64,000 bases of DNA, taken from assembly GCA_031264185.1 (NCBI GenBank), contig JAISEL010000004.1, positions 1-64,000 of the forward strand, in the 5' to 3' direction. A model generated the notes under the pieces. That model had not been told where the DNA came from. It searched no databases and worked only from the letters and a program-made list of their open reading frames with translations. Positions 1 to 9,924 of the stretch are shown one piece after another (the stretch's first letter is position 1; the number at the start of each line of letters is the position of its first letter). The DNA comes from Deltaproteobacteria bacterium. GTDB taxonomy: Bacteria > Desulfobacterota > Desulfarculia > Adiutricales > Adiutricaceae. A program made the translations under genes and the position numbers.

Positions 1-1246
1 CTCTGTCCCAGTCTTTCGCTTCCCCGGCCGGCATGCGCAGCTTGCCCATGATCAGGCCGCCGTCGAATCTCCAGTAAAAGTTTTTGGAAAACATAGTTGT
101 CCAGTTTTCGTAAGTCAGACCTAAACGGGCCGAGACGCTGCTCTTTTTCTCTTCATATTGAAAGGCTTCCATTTCGTCTTCCAATTTCTTGTAGAAAAGA
201 CCCAGGCTGAAGGTCAGATTGCGGTCAGTCGAACGAATTACGGGGTAGCTGATCGTGCCGGAGACAATGTTCGAAGTGCCTGTGGCGTCAATATCCTTAA
301 ATTCCTTGCCTAATTCGTAACGGACGTGGGAAAAGCCGATTTCGAAATTAAGTCCGCTGCCGAAACGCGGAAAAGCGTAGGTAAGCGATACGTTGCCCAG
401 ATCGCCGTTTTCGGTGATCAGGCCGAAGAACGACAGCTTGTCGCCGAAGCCGGTGAGAGAGTTGACGTCCAGCCCGGCTCCGAAACGCCAGCGGCCGGTG
501 TAGCGGGAGCCCATGTTGTCAAGCATGAAAAAGCCGGCCAGCTGTTTGTCCGGGAAGACTTCGGCGAAGAAATCGGATGTTCCCGGTTTTTCTCCGATGT
601 CCATGTTGAGGCGGGGGGTGACGGTTCCGGGAATGTCGCTGATGAGCAGGGCCGTCCGCTCCAGAGCCTTCAGAGTGACCGGCTCGCCTTCCGGCATATT
701 GGACCGCAGGGCGGCATTGATGCGGCTGTCCCTGACCAGGGAGTCGTTCTGCAAAGATAAGCCTCCGAACCGGCCCACCAGAACCTCCAGAAGGATGATG
801 CCGTCCTGCGAGTTTTGCGTCGGCAGATAGGCTCTGGTCAGGAGGTAGCCTTTTTTTCTGTACAGCTCGGAGACCTGATCGGCCGCATCCTCAAGCTGCT
901 CTATGGTCAGATTGCGGTTGGCGTATGGAGCCAGAGCGGCTTGAACTTCTGCCTGTTTCAGGAAGGGCGGATTGTCCAGCCGGAAACCGGCGACAAATAT
1001 GGTCGGATCGCCTGGTCTGGCCTGGATCGGCTCCGTACGGGACTCATCAGGCAGGAAGCCAGGGTCCTCCCGCCTGGGCTGAGCCTGAGGTCTGGCCCCT
1101 TCCACCTCCTGAACGGCCGAACCTATGTTGGGGGCTCCTATCGGCGGACGCTGCTGGGCCAGAGAAGACCCGGCCGGATAAAGCAACCAGGCCAAAGCCA
1201 GACAGAACAGGAAGAGTGAAGATCTTCTTAAAATGGAACATTTCAT
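1..1246 (-). CDS. TpsB-type outer-membrane transporter (ShlB/FhaC/HecB family), 3' end cut by window
   Basis: The first 415 codons are in the window and the C-terminal part of the barrel lies beyond position 1. The family is a two-partner secretion (type Vb) outer-membrane pore that recognises the TPS domain of a partner exoprotein in the periplasm and exports it. Residues 1-30 form a signal peptide ending in SSLA before QQ. A proline-rich linker follows, then a POTRA domain of the ShlB type from about residue 82 (start TIFVAGFRLDN), then alternating beta strands of the barrel with family-like stretches such as GFFMLDNMGSRYTGRW. The ATG at 1246 is chosen because GGAGC lies about 9 nt upstream; the ATG 8 nt further upstream meets a stop after two codons. 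The same-strand TpsA at 2898-6731 is the obvious substrate, although about 1.65 kb separates them, so tpsB may have its own promoter. Family assignment is confident; pairing with this TpsA is inference. Confidence 0.9.
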   Translation of the reverse strand, partial: MKCSILRRSSLFLFCLALAWLLYPAGSSLAQQRPPIGAPNIGSAVQEVEGARPQAQPRREDPGFLPDESRTEPIQARPGDPTIFVAGFRLDNPPFLKQAEVQAALAPYANRNLTIEQLEDAADQVSELYRKKGYLLTRAYLPTQNSQDGIILLEVLVGRFGGLSLQNDSLVRDSRINAALRSNMPEGEPVTLKALERTALLISDIPGTVTPRLNMDIGEKPGTSDFFAEVFPDKQLAGFFMLDNMGSRYTGRWRFGAGLDVNSLTGFGDKLSFFGLITENGDLGNVSLTYAFPRFGSGLNFEIGFSHVRYELGKEFKDIDATGTSNIVSGTISYPVIRSTDRNLTFSLGLFYKKLEDEMEAFQYEEKKSSVSARLGLTYENWTTMFSKNFYWRFDGGLIMGKLRMPAGEAKDWDR

Positions 1247-2274
1247 TTTTTCATAGCTCCGAGCAGCAAAAAATCGGCTCCCGAATAATAGCCGCAGAAC
1301 GCAACTGCAGAAGAGCAGGCCGCAGTTTTTCATTTTTAAAGATTGGGGAACTTCGGCCGGATTCCGGCGCCTTGCCTCTCCGCATTGGCCGAATTACCTT
1401 CATTTGAGCAGGAAAAAGGGGCCTCAGCCTTCACCCTGACCGTGACGGATTATTGAAGCTCCCCTGAGTTAAGGGGCAGCCGGTAAATTAAAGTTCGGTC
1501 CGGAAAGCGTATCCTGCCGGGAATATCCCGGCTGAATCGCCTAAGAACCCGGCCTGCTACCGCAGGTCAGCGCTTTCAGCAGGTTCGGAATCAATGCGTT
1601 CAGCCACGGCAGGCAGTCCGTTCAGCCGCATGACCTTATCTGAAGTTCAGCCGGTCCAAGAGCCATCGCTGATTTCATCATTGAGTCGGATAAAGATCAT
1701 TTCTATAATTTTCAATAATTCCGCTGGCGCAGCTTTAAACTGTCCGCTCCGAACCTGCATTAAAGCTTCTGCCGGAATCATATTGTCCGCTTCGTTTATT
1801 TTCTGTCAGTCTAATGACCTTAGCATGAAGCAAATTTGCTTGTCAATACCAATGAAAGCAGAATGTAAGCGTTCAAAGGCTTATATTATCTCCGGCATCG
1901 GCTTTTAATTAGGGCTTCAGGATTTCCCTCCCCGGCGGCGCTGAGTTAATTTGATCCAAAGCTGTACATTATGGACTTTAATCGGCTAATAGTGTCTAAA
2001 TTCGGCAGATCAATGCAGTCGTCAAGCCGTCAGCGGCAGCTTCTGGGAATTCGGATCGAGGGATGGCCGATGTCGGCAGGAAGGGAAGATCTGAGACAAG
2101 TTCGGCCGCATCGCAAGTCAGGTCTGAGTTTTACGGCCTGCGTGTCCGGCTTGCAGCCGGTTTCCATCGTCCTAATCAAGAATTGCTGCAAAAAAACGGG
2201 GAAAACTGATGCCTGGAACTTCGGGAAAATTGATGCGGAATAAGGCTTCCCGCAGTTCACGGCATCCGTCCCGC

Positions 2275-2304
2275 CATGCCATGCCATGCCATGCCATGCC
2301 ATGC
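2275..2304. repeat. Pentanucleotide tandem repeat (CATGC)x6
   Basis: Six perfect head-to-tail copies of CATGC. A 5-bp unit can change by slippage and would shift a reading frame, but no credible gene runs through it; it lies about 1 kb upstream of tpsB and 0.6 kb downstream of tpsA. Confidence 0.9.
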
Positions 2305-2816
2305 TCACAGAAAGCGTTTGGGGAGCTGAACCGGGAAGTCAAGCCAGGGCAGGGAACTAAAGATCCAATCGGAATCCGATACCTCAGGCTGAACCGAAAT
2401 CCGAGCCGCAGCCGTTGGCCTGGCAGTTCGGATAAGCCGGACAATTGCCTGTCAGGCCACTGATCGCAGGATCTTCCGGTAATGCGAGGCGCAGGTGAGG
2501 CGGATGAAAGGAATATGAGGCTTATTGCCCTGATTTAAGCCGCTAATTTAATGTTTTGAGCCCGAGCTTTCGCTTCCCTGTCTTTTTCTTCTTCAGCCTT
2601 GGCTGTCAAGTCAGCCTTGCGCTTGTCCGGGTTTCCTTGACGGCCTTTTCACGATTTGACAGTACAGCAATGCGGCCTCTTTCCCTCCGACAGCTGTCGG
2701 AGCTTCAGCGGCATCCTGGGCTGGCGGCATGAGGCCCTTTTGTCCGCAGCCAAGCCCCAAACACGCTTAATCAAGCAGTCTCGATGGTTTTTTGCAGAAA
2801 ATCCGAACAGAGAAGC

Positions 2817-2852
2817 AATGCGCCCGGCGAAACGATTTCATCCGGGCGCATT
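2817..2852 (-). terminator. Strong hairpin downstream of tpsA
   Basis: AATGCGCCCGG at 2817-2827 pairs perfectly with CCGGGCGCATT at 2842-2852 (11-bp stem, 14-nt loop), 45 nt after the tpsA stop. In the minus direction only a weak T-rich stretch follows (TTCGGATTTT), so it may be a terminator or an mRNA-stabilising hairpin. Confidence 0.6.
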
Positions 2853-2897
2853 CCGAGATCAGAAAAGGGAAGAGCAGCTTAAGCCGGGCCAGCTCGC

Positions 2898-5800
2898 CTA
2901 CTCATCCTCTTCCTGAGCCGAATCTTCACTGCCGGAGGATGAAATTCCTCCGGAGTCCGCTCCTTCCCGAGCCGAATTTTCACTGCGGGAGAGGGAAAAT
3001 CCGCCGGACTCCACAGTCCTGATATCGGCGGAAAAGGAAGCGTCATTGAATTTAGGCTCTGTCATCGAAATCCCATTGGCGTCCACTAAAGCGGCGGCTA
3101 AGGAACTTCTCGGAGGGTCAGCTCTGGAAGGACTCTGGAAGCTGACCTGCAAGATCTGACCTTTAGTCGGAGAAGAGGCGGAATTTATGCTCACCGAACG
3201 GACTATTGCCTCTCGAGCGACTTCGGCCAGACGATTTTCTTCAGCCCTGATGGCTTCCTGGCGTTCATTTTCAATGCGTATGGCCTCAAGGCGTTCATTT
3301 TCAATGCGTATAGCCTCAAGGCGTTCATTCTCAAGGCGTTCATTTTCAATGCGTATGGCCTCAAGGCGTTCATTCTCAAGGCGTTCATTTTCAATGCGTA
3401 TGGCCTCAAGGCGTTCATTCTCAAGGCGTTCATTTTCAATGCGTATAGCCTCAAGACGTTCATTCTCAAGGCGTTCATTTTCAATGCGTATAGCCTCAAG
3501 ACGTTCATTCTCAAGGCGTTCAGCTTCAATGCGCTGGTTGCGTGTGTCGGTCGCACTATCGAAAGTTTGGCCTTCGCGAATATAACCGCCAACTTCACTG
3601 TCAAGAGTGGCTACGTCTACAGCCCTGGAATTTTCAAAAGCAATCGGTTCTCTGTTTCCGCTGTAACCTGCTTCTCCATTTTCCTGATTCCAGTAACTGT
3701 TTGAGATAGACGTACCAACACCAGAATTATTGCCGATAAGACCGCCTTGATTCGTCTGGCCGGTCGTAATTCCTGTGGTGTATGAGTTTTTGATTGTTGT
3801 GGTACCAGTAACAAAACCAACTAATCCTCCAACATTCGTAGTTCCTGACACGCTACCAGTCGAGTAGGACCCGTCTATCATGGAGGTAGAGGCAAAATAT
3901 CCTATCAAGCCGCCTACATCTTGGATGCCATTGACAGTGCCGGTGGCATATGAATTTGAGGTAGTCGCGTATGCGGAACTTCCGATTAAACCGCCTGTGC
4001 GCGATGATGCGTTGGTGGAATAACTCGTAACATCGCCTGTGGCATAAGAATTAAGGATAGTTGAGCCTCTTGTTCCCCCTACGCTACCAAGCAATCCACC
4101 AATAAAACCACGTCCTGATACGTTACCGGTGGCATAACAATTTTCCAAAGTTCCCATAGTTAAAGAACCTATCAACCCGCCAACATAATCAGAAATTTTA
4201 ACGGGATCTTGCTCTTCAATAATGACATTGCCATCCGCATGTGCGTTTTTGATTACAACCGTTGATGTAGCGGCTGCATTAGTAGCGTTTTGTAAAAAGC
4301 CAATTAAACCGCCAACATAATTTAATTGTACGGTTCCAGCCTTAACGGTTACATCGCCTTTGGCGTAGACTCTGTCAAAAGAAAGTTTGTCACTACTTCT
4401 TGTACTGGCAAAGCTAGCATAACCAATCAGCCCTCCTACTCCCTCAGCAGATAATGCGCCAGCGATTTGAACGTTGACTTTTCCCAGCGCGTAAGAATTG
4501 ATTAGAGCAAAAGAGCCGCCGCTTGCAATACTAATAGAACCTATAAGTCCACCAGCCGCTGATTGGGCGTAAACGTCCCCTGTGGCGAAAGAATCCTCAA
4601 TCCTGGAATTTAAGGAACTTACTATAAAGCCAACCAGGCCTCCTACATTTTTATGCTGAGCTGTTTCTTCAATAATAACTGCTCCTGAGGCGTAGGAATT
4701 TAAAATAGCTGGTCCTGATATATAACCAACCAGACCACCTATATTAATGTCCAATTGGGCTATCTTATTAGATATCACTTTTCCGGTTGAGTGAGCGTTG
4801 GTGATTTTAAACGCATTACTGTCAAAGGGGGCAGAAAACGAAGTAATGTAGCCGACTAACCCTCCGGTATTTGAACCTCCGGTCACGTATGCTGAAGAAA
4901 AGACATCAGTAAGGGTAGCCAAAAAGTTTTCATTACCTTCCGTCCTCCCGATCAATCCTCCAATAAACGTATCTCCTGCCGATATCTCTCCGCCTAGGAC
5001 ATAAGCGTTTTTGATGGAAGCTTGATTCAATCCGACCAATGCTCCAACGTTACGTGAAGAACTTCCACCTGTAATTTGCGGGGCGATTATACCGATGTCG
5101 CGGAGATAAGTGTCTACGCCGCCAGTTCCACCAGATACTAAAGTATTAGTATTACCAAAAAGACCAACATTTGATTCTTCTGTAGCAATTACAAGGTTCT
5201 TGACCGTGTGGCCCAAACCGGTAAAAATTCCGCCTTTGTTCAGAATTGTGACTACGGCGGCGTCAAAAATTTGGCTATTTAAATCCAGATCATTAACCAG
5301 GGCGAAACGTCCGTTTTGAGAAGTGGAGCTTATTGCCACCATTTCCTCAAGAGTCCGAATCAGTTCATAGTCAACTCCAGCAATATTTAAGCTGCCGCCG
5401 GTCGGTCCAAAGTTTATGCTGCCGTAAACTCCGCCGCTGGTGTCTTGCTTTGCTACCGGGTAGCCGTCGACTGGGGAGAGGACTGTGCCGCTGAAGGAAG
5501 CTGGAGTCAGAATATTATAATCGTTGCCAAAGATTAAGACGAGTCTGCCGTTGCCATTGACGTTTATAGCGTTATTGATGTTAATGTCATGGTAGGCATC
5601 AAGAGTCAGGACGGAATCAGAAGACCAGGTTATAACGTCGTTGACATTAATGTCGCCATTAACGCCGCCCTTTGTCCCTTCAGAGGATAAGATAATTTGT
5701 CCATTTTTATCCAGTATACTACTTAGGTCCGAACCGGTCATGTCTCCGCCGCTTTTAGCTATGGTGAAGTCGACGGGATCAATCAGCCAGGTTCCGGCTT

Positions 5801-6731
5801 TACCCTTGGGAGCGGCGGTGGTGATGACTGCGGTCTCGGCGATTTTAACGCTGTCGCCGCTGGTCTCAATGAAGCCGCCGTCGCCTTTAGGGGCGGAAGC
5901 GTCCAGAACGCCGTCAACGCCGACTGCGCCGCCGTAAGCGTAGAGCCTTATGTCGCCCTTGAGCTGGCCGACGGTCTGAGCCTGGATCAGGCCGTCATTG
6001 TTGACTCTGGAAGACACCGCATCATTAGCCGCTTTGGCCGTCAGGATCACCTGTCCGCCGTCGGCGTAGACGGCTCTTTTGTTTTCGACCAGAGCGCTGA
6101 CCGCGCCTTTGTCCAGCATGACATTGACTAAGGAGTCTCCGTTGAAGTTCAGGGTGACTTTATCGGCCCCGTTCAAGGAAACCGTCCCCTGCCGGGCCAC
6201 TATCACGCCGCTGTTGATCGCCTGCTCTCCCAGCATGACAACAAAGCCGCCGTCGGGAACGGCAATCCGGCCCATGTTGACAACCTTACCGCCCCGGCCA
6301 TTGAATTCGTACCGCCCGGCCGTAAAGTCGTCATCGCCTATGTCCAAAGTTGAGGCCACCAGTCCGCCGACATTGACGCTGGCCCCCTGGCCGAACAGAA
6401 CTCCGTTGGAATTGACCAGAAAAACCTTTCCGTTGGCGTTAAGGGCCCCGTCAATCACGCTTCTTTCGTTCCCTACTACCCGGTTAAGGGTCATTGACGA
6501 GCGGGAAGGCTGATTGAAGTTGACCGTCTCGTGCCCGGCGATTGAAAATCCCTGCCAGTTGATGCTTGAGTTCGGCGTCTTCTGATTGATGTTAGTGACT
6601 GGGCCTTCCTTGATTATAGTGGCGGTCCCGCTTGCTACTTTACCTCCATAAGGCGCCGCTGCGGCCAGAGAAGGAAAAATGAGAAAGAGCAACATCACGG
6701 AGAAGAAATGGGTTCTCGTGTAAAATAGCAT
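2898..6731 (-). CDS. TpsA-type exoprotein: filamentous-haemagglutinin N-terminal domain, GLUG repeats, coiled-coil repeat tail
   Basis: 1277 residues. A signal peptide (residues 1 to about 25, ending SLAAAA) is followed by a TPS/haemagglutinin activity domain at about 30-260, with the family landmarks [10 protein letters not shown] (57-66) and NSNGVLFG (107-114, a variant of the NPNG motif). A beta-helix-like region follows, then many GLUG-type repeats (GGLIGY, GGLVGF) at about 530-1020. Next come Glu/Arg-rich 15-residue repeats at about 1060-1180 that should form a long charged helix, and a Ser-rich acidic C-terminus. The ATG at 6731 has CAGGAG about 7 nt upstream. It is secreted by TpsB across the outer membrane and probably acts as an adhesin; that role is inferred. 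It overlaps the upstream binding-protein gene by 92 nt, so the two are probably cotranscribed. Confidence 0.88.
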   Translation of the reverse strand: MLFYTRTHFFSVMLLFLIFPSLAAAAPYGGKVASGTATIIKEGPVTNINQKTPNSSINWQGFSIAGHETVNFNQPSRSSMTLNRVVGNERSVIDGALNANGKVFLVNSNGVLFGQGASVNVGGLVASTLDIGDDDFTAGRYEFNGRGGKVVNMGRIAVPDGGFVVMLGEQAINSGVIVARQGTVSLNGADKVTLNFNGDSLVNVMLDKGAVSALVENKRAVYADGGQVILTAKAANDAVSSRVNNDGLIQAQTVGQLKGDIRLYAYGGAVGVDGVLDASAPKGDGGFIETSGDSVKIAETAVITTAAPKGKAGTWLIDPVDFTIAKSGGDMTGSDLSSILDKNGQIILSSEGTKGGVNGDINVNDVITWSSDSVLTLDAYHDININNAINVNGNGRLVLIFGNDYNILTPASFSGTVLSPVDGYPVAKQDTSGGVYGSINFGPTGGSLNIAGVDYELIRTLEEMVAISSTSQNGRFALVNDLDLNSQIFDAAVVTILNKGGIFTGLGHTVKNLVIATEESNVGLFGNTNTLVSGGTGGVDTYLRDIGIIAPQITGGSSSRNVGALVGLNQASIKNAYVLGGEISAGDTFIGGLIGRTEGNENFLATLTDVFSSAYVTGGSNTGGLVGYITSFSAPFDSNAFKITNAHSTGKVISNKIAQLDINIGGLVGYISGPAILNSYASGAVIIEETAQHKNVGGLVGFIVSSLNSRIEDSFATGDVYAQSAAGGLIGSISIASGGSFALINSYALGKVNVQIAGALSAEGVGGLIGYASFASTRSSDKLSFDRVYAKGDVTVKAGTVQLNYVGGLIGFLQNATNAAATSTVVIKNAHADGNVIIEEQDPVKISDYVGGLIGSLTMGTLENCYATGNVSGRGFIGGLLGSVGGTRGSTILNSYATGDVTSYSTNASSRTGGLIGSSAYATTSNSYATGTVNGIQDVGGLIGYFASTSMIDGSYSTGSVSGTTNVGGLVGFVTGTTTIKNSYTTGITTGQTNQGGLIGNNSGVGTSISNSYWNQENGEAGYSGNREPIAFENSRAVDVATLDSEVGGYIREGQTFDSATDTRNQRIEAERLENERLEAIRIENERLENERLEAIRIENERLENERLEAIRIENERLENERLEAIRIENERLENERLEAIRIENERLEAIRIENERQEAIRAEENRLAEVAREAIVRSVSINSASSPTKGQILQVSFQSPSRADPPRSSLAAALVDANGISMTEPKFNDASFSADIRTVESGGFSLSRSENSAREGADSGGISSSGSEDSAQEEDE
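3230..3540 (-). repeat. 45-bp tandem repeats coding the charged coil of TpsA
   Basis: About five copies of a 45-nt unit coding [15 protein letters not shown], followed by shortened 30-nt units ([20 protein letters not shown]). Units are nearly identical at DNA level and all multiples of 3, so copy number can vary without breaking the frame. Confidence 0.9.
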
Positions 6732-7710
6732 TCGGGACTCCTGAAGGTAATGAATGAGATGCGACAGACGGGAACAATGATAAAAATGGGCTGGCGTTTA
6801 ATTTTCCAGTTTTTTTGGTAGGGAGAGAATAGCAATAACTATCTACTAATTTATCTCGGACATCAGTATTATTTAAGATGTAGTCAAGCAGCGTCTGTGC
6901 TCCAGTTGTCGCAGGAGCCCCATGTTGCGATTTCAAGGTCACTGCGGCTTGTTGAAGTTGTTTGTAATAGCTTTGATTCACCATCCATATGTGCGGATCA
7001 TCAGGATTATCTACGTAGCGACCGCAAATATCCGAGGCCGCAACGAACCCAAGAGGATAGGTTGTGCCTCCATTAAGTACTGTTGTGTAAACCTGTCCTA
7101 TGTCACTAACCACAGTAATTAGACCGGTAAGAGCGCCAGCTGCAGTGACATACTGATTATTAATGTTAATATTCGGCTTCATCAAAACCTCTTTGGCGGC
7201 AGCGCCATAAGGTGCTTTGTCAGTGTCAGCGACAACAATGTCCCCGCTAAAACTATCGGCGCTCAAAGCCGTAACAGCATCGGTATCATCGGGTCCAATA
7301 ACAGGGCCGGAATTGTTGGAGAATAAGGCCAATCTTCCAAAAACATAAGTTGTAGACGAACCAACGCTAAATCCTTTAGTCTCCAATTCATCTGGCGCCT
7401 CTTTATTGGCGGCAAAAAGTATGTCATAGGGTGAATTGCCAATGCCGGCGTTCTCTATTTCAGTGAGAAAATTTCCTGTGGCGCCGGAGCAGAGGTCAAA
7501 TTTATAAGCGCTTGCGTATGTGGGGACCGTGAAAAAGTAATTCTCAATGATGTCGGCAATCGGCTTTGCAAAATTGGCTGCCACGGCCAATTCGACCATT
7601 TGGGCGCCGTCACCGACGACCGTGCACTGGCTATGGGCCGGTCCCGACAAAAACCCTAAAAAGATAAGGGCAATGATGGGAATAAAATAAATTCCATTTT
7701 TTTTACTCAT
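6640..7710 (-). CDS. ModA-like periplasmic substrate-binding protein
   Basis: 356 residues from the ATG at 7710, which has GGAGG 8 nt upstream; the frame stays open further upstream but without a signal sequence at its front. Residues 1 to about 27 are a signal peptide ending AHS. The body matches the molybdate-binding ModA type: [20 protein letters not shown] near the start, the ligand-loop region [15 protein letters not shown], then [16 protein letters not shown] and [11 protein letters not shown]. No ModB permease or ModC ATPase is encoded nearby, so it is an orphan binding protein whose ligand is unknown. About 45 residues past the normal ModA end are Ser/Pro/Phe-rich and overlap the start of tpsA by 92 nt, which suggests the original stop was lost by an indel. 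Its position as first gene of a tpsA operon is unusual. Confidence 0.8.
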   Translation of the reverse strand: MSKKNGIYFIPIIALIFLGFLSGPAHSQCTVVGDGAQMVELAVAANFAKPIADIIENYFFTVPTYASAYKFDLCSGATGNFLTEIENAGIGNSPYDILFAANKEAPDELETKGFSVGSSTTYVFGRLALFSNNSGPVIGPDDTDAVTALSADSFSGDIVVADTDKAPYGAAAKEVLMKPNININNQYVTAAGALTGLITVVSDIGQVYTTVLNGGTTYPLGFVAASDICGRYVDNPDDPHIWMVNQSYYKQLQQAAVTLKSQHGAPATTGAQTLLDYILNNTDVRDKLVDSYCYSLPTKKTGKLNASPFLSLFPSVASHSLPSGVPNAILHENPFLLRDVALSHFSFSGRSGALWR

Positions 7711-7960
7711 GATTAAATCCTCCAATCGACTCCGTATAGGAGCGAATTGAGAAAAACTTAGAGAATGATTTTCTAATGTTCCAGTTTGTGCGACCCTCAT
7801 TCCAGTCTCCTGACGCCTCAAGGTAGGACCGATTCCAGTGACTGGCAGGCCGGAACCGGCCAAAAGGAATTCTTCCAAATGTAAGATTATCTTCACAATC
7901 CCCCTCCTTAAACAGACAGGCATGAACGGATTTATTGAGCATGTCCGTTTATGGCGCCCG
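7711..7960 (-). promoter_or_regulatory. Leader of the modA-like/tpsA operon
   Basis: AT-rich and noncoding in the chosen model. The minus strand carries a good Shine-Dalgarno (GGAGG) before 7710. The part above 7882 belongs to the large inverted duplication. No clear sigma70 promoter could be fixed. Confidence 0.4.
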
Positions 7961-8974
7961 TCATGGTTAGTTAATCTGCCGGACCGGCACTGCTGCCCGA
8001 GCGGTGCCGGTGCTTTATTTTGAAGATTAGACTCTCCTAAAGAGAACTCATTGGAACCTTAAATACCTGCCAATAGCCTACAGTTAAAGAAGATTTAATT
8101 GCGGGTATAATTACAGGTATATTCAAAAATAAAATTAGAAAAAATATAATAAAATAAATTACTTGACTTCTGACTTTATATCCCATTATGCGCCGCACGG
8201 CCAACAGCATCTCCACACAGTCGAACAGCTGATGAACAGTTACTATTTGACCAAATAATCTTTATTCCCATCATCCAGTTACAAAGAGTAACCAACAGAA
8301 TAATAAGTGCCAAATCCAACGCAAATTGGTCAAACGTCTAGAGTATATCAAAATTACTTTATTTTAATACGTCTGACATTAATAATTCAAAAGATCAGTC
8401 TTAGTTCCGTAGTCATTACTAGTATCGTCATGGTTTGACAATTCATTTATCATCACTAGGATAACTTTAATGGCTTAAATTTTGTAAAATTAATCCTTTG
8501 TGTTATTTCATACCGTTTAGACTTTTAAAAATTAGTTCTGCCATTTTTTTATTTCTTTTTTATCGCCTTTTTTTATGGATGTCAAGAAGAAAATTTTATT
8601 TCATGATTTATATTTTTGGAATGGCTGGCTGAAATGGGGTGGCGCGGGGTGTGAGGGTATAGGGCCATAATGGGATATAAAGTCAGAATATAAGCATTTT
8701 ATTTTATTACGTTTTTTTGAATTATACTGTTGAATATACCCGCAATTATACCCGCAATTATACCCGCAATTAAATCTACTTTAACTGTAGGCTACTGGCA
8801 GGCGTTTAGGCCCCTAAAGAGATGTCTTTAAGAGAGTTTAATCGCTAAAATTAACTATTACTCGGGCAGAGGCGGCCCGACCCGGCTGATTAACTGACCA
8901 TGATGGGCGCCCGAACGGACCATTGAATCTGTCTTAGCTTGTCTATTAATAAGGGGATTGTGAAGATGACCTTA
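7882..8974. repeat. Large imperfect inverted repeat, arms about 310 bp
   Basis: The left arm (7882-8190) and the reverse complement of the right arm (8666-8974) align along their length with scattered differences. Anchors: the outer ends share ATCTTCACAATCCCC; the middle shares a GGCGCCC...TCATGGT...GTTAATC block, CTGCCCGAG, and AGCCTACAGTTAAAG followed by AGATTTAATTGCGGGTATA; the inner ends are a perfect 21-bp match (8170-8190 and 8666-8686, core TTATATCCCATTATG). The AT-rich loop (8191-8665) has no gene that I can see. The left arm is the leader of the modA-like/tpsA operon; the right arm is its mirror copy pointing towards the traK-like gene. Confidence 0.85.
8736..8771. repeat. 12-bp iterons ATACCCGCAATT x3
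   Basis: Three perfect tandem copies in the right arm of the inverted repeat. The left arm (8097-8120) has one copy plus a degenerate one in the opposite orientation. The array looks like a protein-binding site; the reverse strand reads GCGGGTATAATT, which contains a TATAAT-like hexamer. Confidence 0.85.
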
Positions 8975-9026
8975 ACTGAGCCTTACTTTATTCAGTCATA
9001 GTTTTGAACTTTATAAAAATAAGAAA

Positions 9027-9842
9027 TTAATCTTCTTTTTGATCTTCGCCGACAAGACGCTTATAAAGTTCTATGCCTTCAGGATCAGCAGGCATATTAG
9101 CAGAAGCCAGATAATCGTTGTTTTTCTTTAAAATCGCTTCATATTCCGCCTGACGCCGGCCTTTCGTAGCTTTATGTCTCTCCAGATTTAAGCGGCCCAG
9201 TTCCTCACGTTCGTTTTCAGCAATGGTCTTACAATATTGTTTTTTAGATAAAAAACTATATCTTTCCTGAGAAAAAGTTGTCTTTTGGAGGTCAGTTCGA
9301 GGCTCAGGCAAAGAGGAAGAAAGAGCCGGAGGCGGAACGTTGGAGGCTTGCTGAACGGCTGCTGAAGTTGAAACTGAAGGGTTGCCGGTTGTTTGCTCAT
9401 CGGAGCGGATAGAATATTTAATTTCTTTATTTATAAGGTTATATTTATTTATATGATAAAGAAAATTTCTATATGAAAAAGATATTTTACTTTCATCGAA
9501 AAGAACTTTATAAATATTTTTTAAATTAGAACCATTTTCTAATTCCAGCTTTATAAAGTTAAGCTGCTGATAAATTTTTGGAAGACACTTAGAACTGGAT
9601 CTCTTTACAGAATTGCGGTTTTTGGCCTCTCCGGCAACATTATTTTTTTTATCCGCTTCAGATTTTTTAATAATATGATACCGCAATGAATTATAAGAGA
9701 CTGATAATTTTCCTTCATTGAAAAGCGACAAATAAATGGATTTTAAAGTGTATCCTTTTCTTAACTGAGAAGTTATAAAATCATAAAAATGACAAATTTC
9801 ATGCCATCCTCTCTTTTTATGTTTAAGTGTCATGCTATTCAC
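9027..9842 (-). CDS. TraK-like relaxosome accessory protein (DUF5338-like), duplicated domain
   Basis: 271 residues, lysine-rich and predicted DNA-binding. Two similar units lie at about 18-60 (RKGYTLKSIYLSLFNEGKLS followed by SYNSLRYHI) and 92-134 (ENGSNLKNIYKVLFDESKIS followed by SYRNFLYHI). Each resembles the helical core of TraK/DUF5338 proteins, which bind near oriT and help shape the relaxosome. Most of the family I know carry this unit once. A low-complexity linker and a charged helical C-terminus follow. The gene is divergent from the MobC and relaxase genes with the candidate oriT between them, the same arrangement as traK-oriT-traJ-traI of RP4. The ATG at 9842 lacks a strong Shine-Dalgarno; MTLKH four codons in is an alternative start. 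Confidence 0.65.
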   Translation of the reverse strand: MNSMTLKHKKRGWHEICHFYDFITSQLRKGYTLKSIYLSLFNEGKLSVSYNSLRYHIIKKSEADKKNNVAGEAKNRNSVKRSSSKCLPKIYQQLNFIKLELENGSNLKNIYKVLFDESKISFSYRNFLYHINKYNLINKEIKYSIRSDEQTTGNPSVSTSAAVQQASNVPPPALSSSLPEPRTDLQKTTFSQERYSFLSKKQYCKTIAENEREELGRLNLERHKATKGRRQAEYEAILKKNNDYLASANMPADPEGIELYKRLVGEDQKED

Positions 9843-9924
9843 CAGACTCCAAAGTTTGCGGCTTGCCTGTCCTTTCGGCGAATTTTTTTAAGTCAGAGCC
9901 ATTTTGCCCCCGATTAAGGCGGTT

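Larger units (their letters stand above)
1247..2897. other. Long intergenic region between tpsA and tpsB
   Basis: No convincing intact gene on either strand. It holds a strong hairpin just after tpsA (2817-2852), a pentanucleotide repeat (2275-2304) and presumably the tpsB promoter. On the minus strand around 2538-2650 a short Lys/Glu/Ala-rich reading frame ending AQNIKLAA and stop looks gene-like but is broken upstream, so a gene remnant is possible. Short open frames elsewhere have no ribosome binding site or recognisable protein features. Confidence 0.5.

Noticed and set aside
2030-2463. Open frames across the CATGC array on both strands
   Set aside because: They have no ribosome site and no protein-like pattern apart from the low-complexity repeat (MAWHG or HAMPC).
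3230-3540. CRISPR array
   Set aside because: The regular units are contiguous protein-coding repeats without spacers.
3187-3604. Open frames on the plus strand and in a second minus frame across the TpsA coil
   Set aside because: They are shadows of the 45-bp repeat, with periodic Arg/Ser or Leu/Asn composition and no start signals.
7711-7923. N-terminal extension of the ModA-like protein
   Set aside because: The frame is open but the signal peptide begins at 7710 with a good GGAGG site; the extension is in the duplicated leader.
8191-8665. Gene or small RNA in the loop of the large inverted repeat
   Set aside because: All frames are stop-rich; a TTGACA at about 8437 has no good -10 box at proper spacing.
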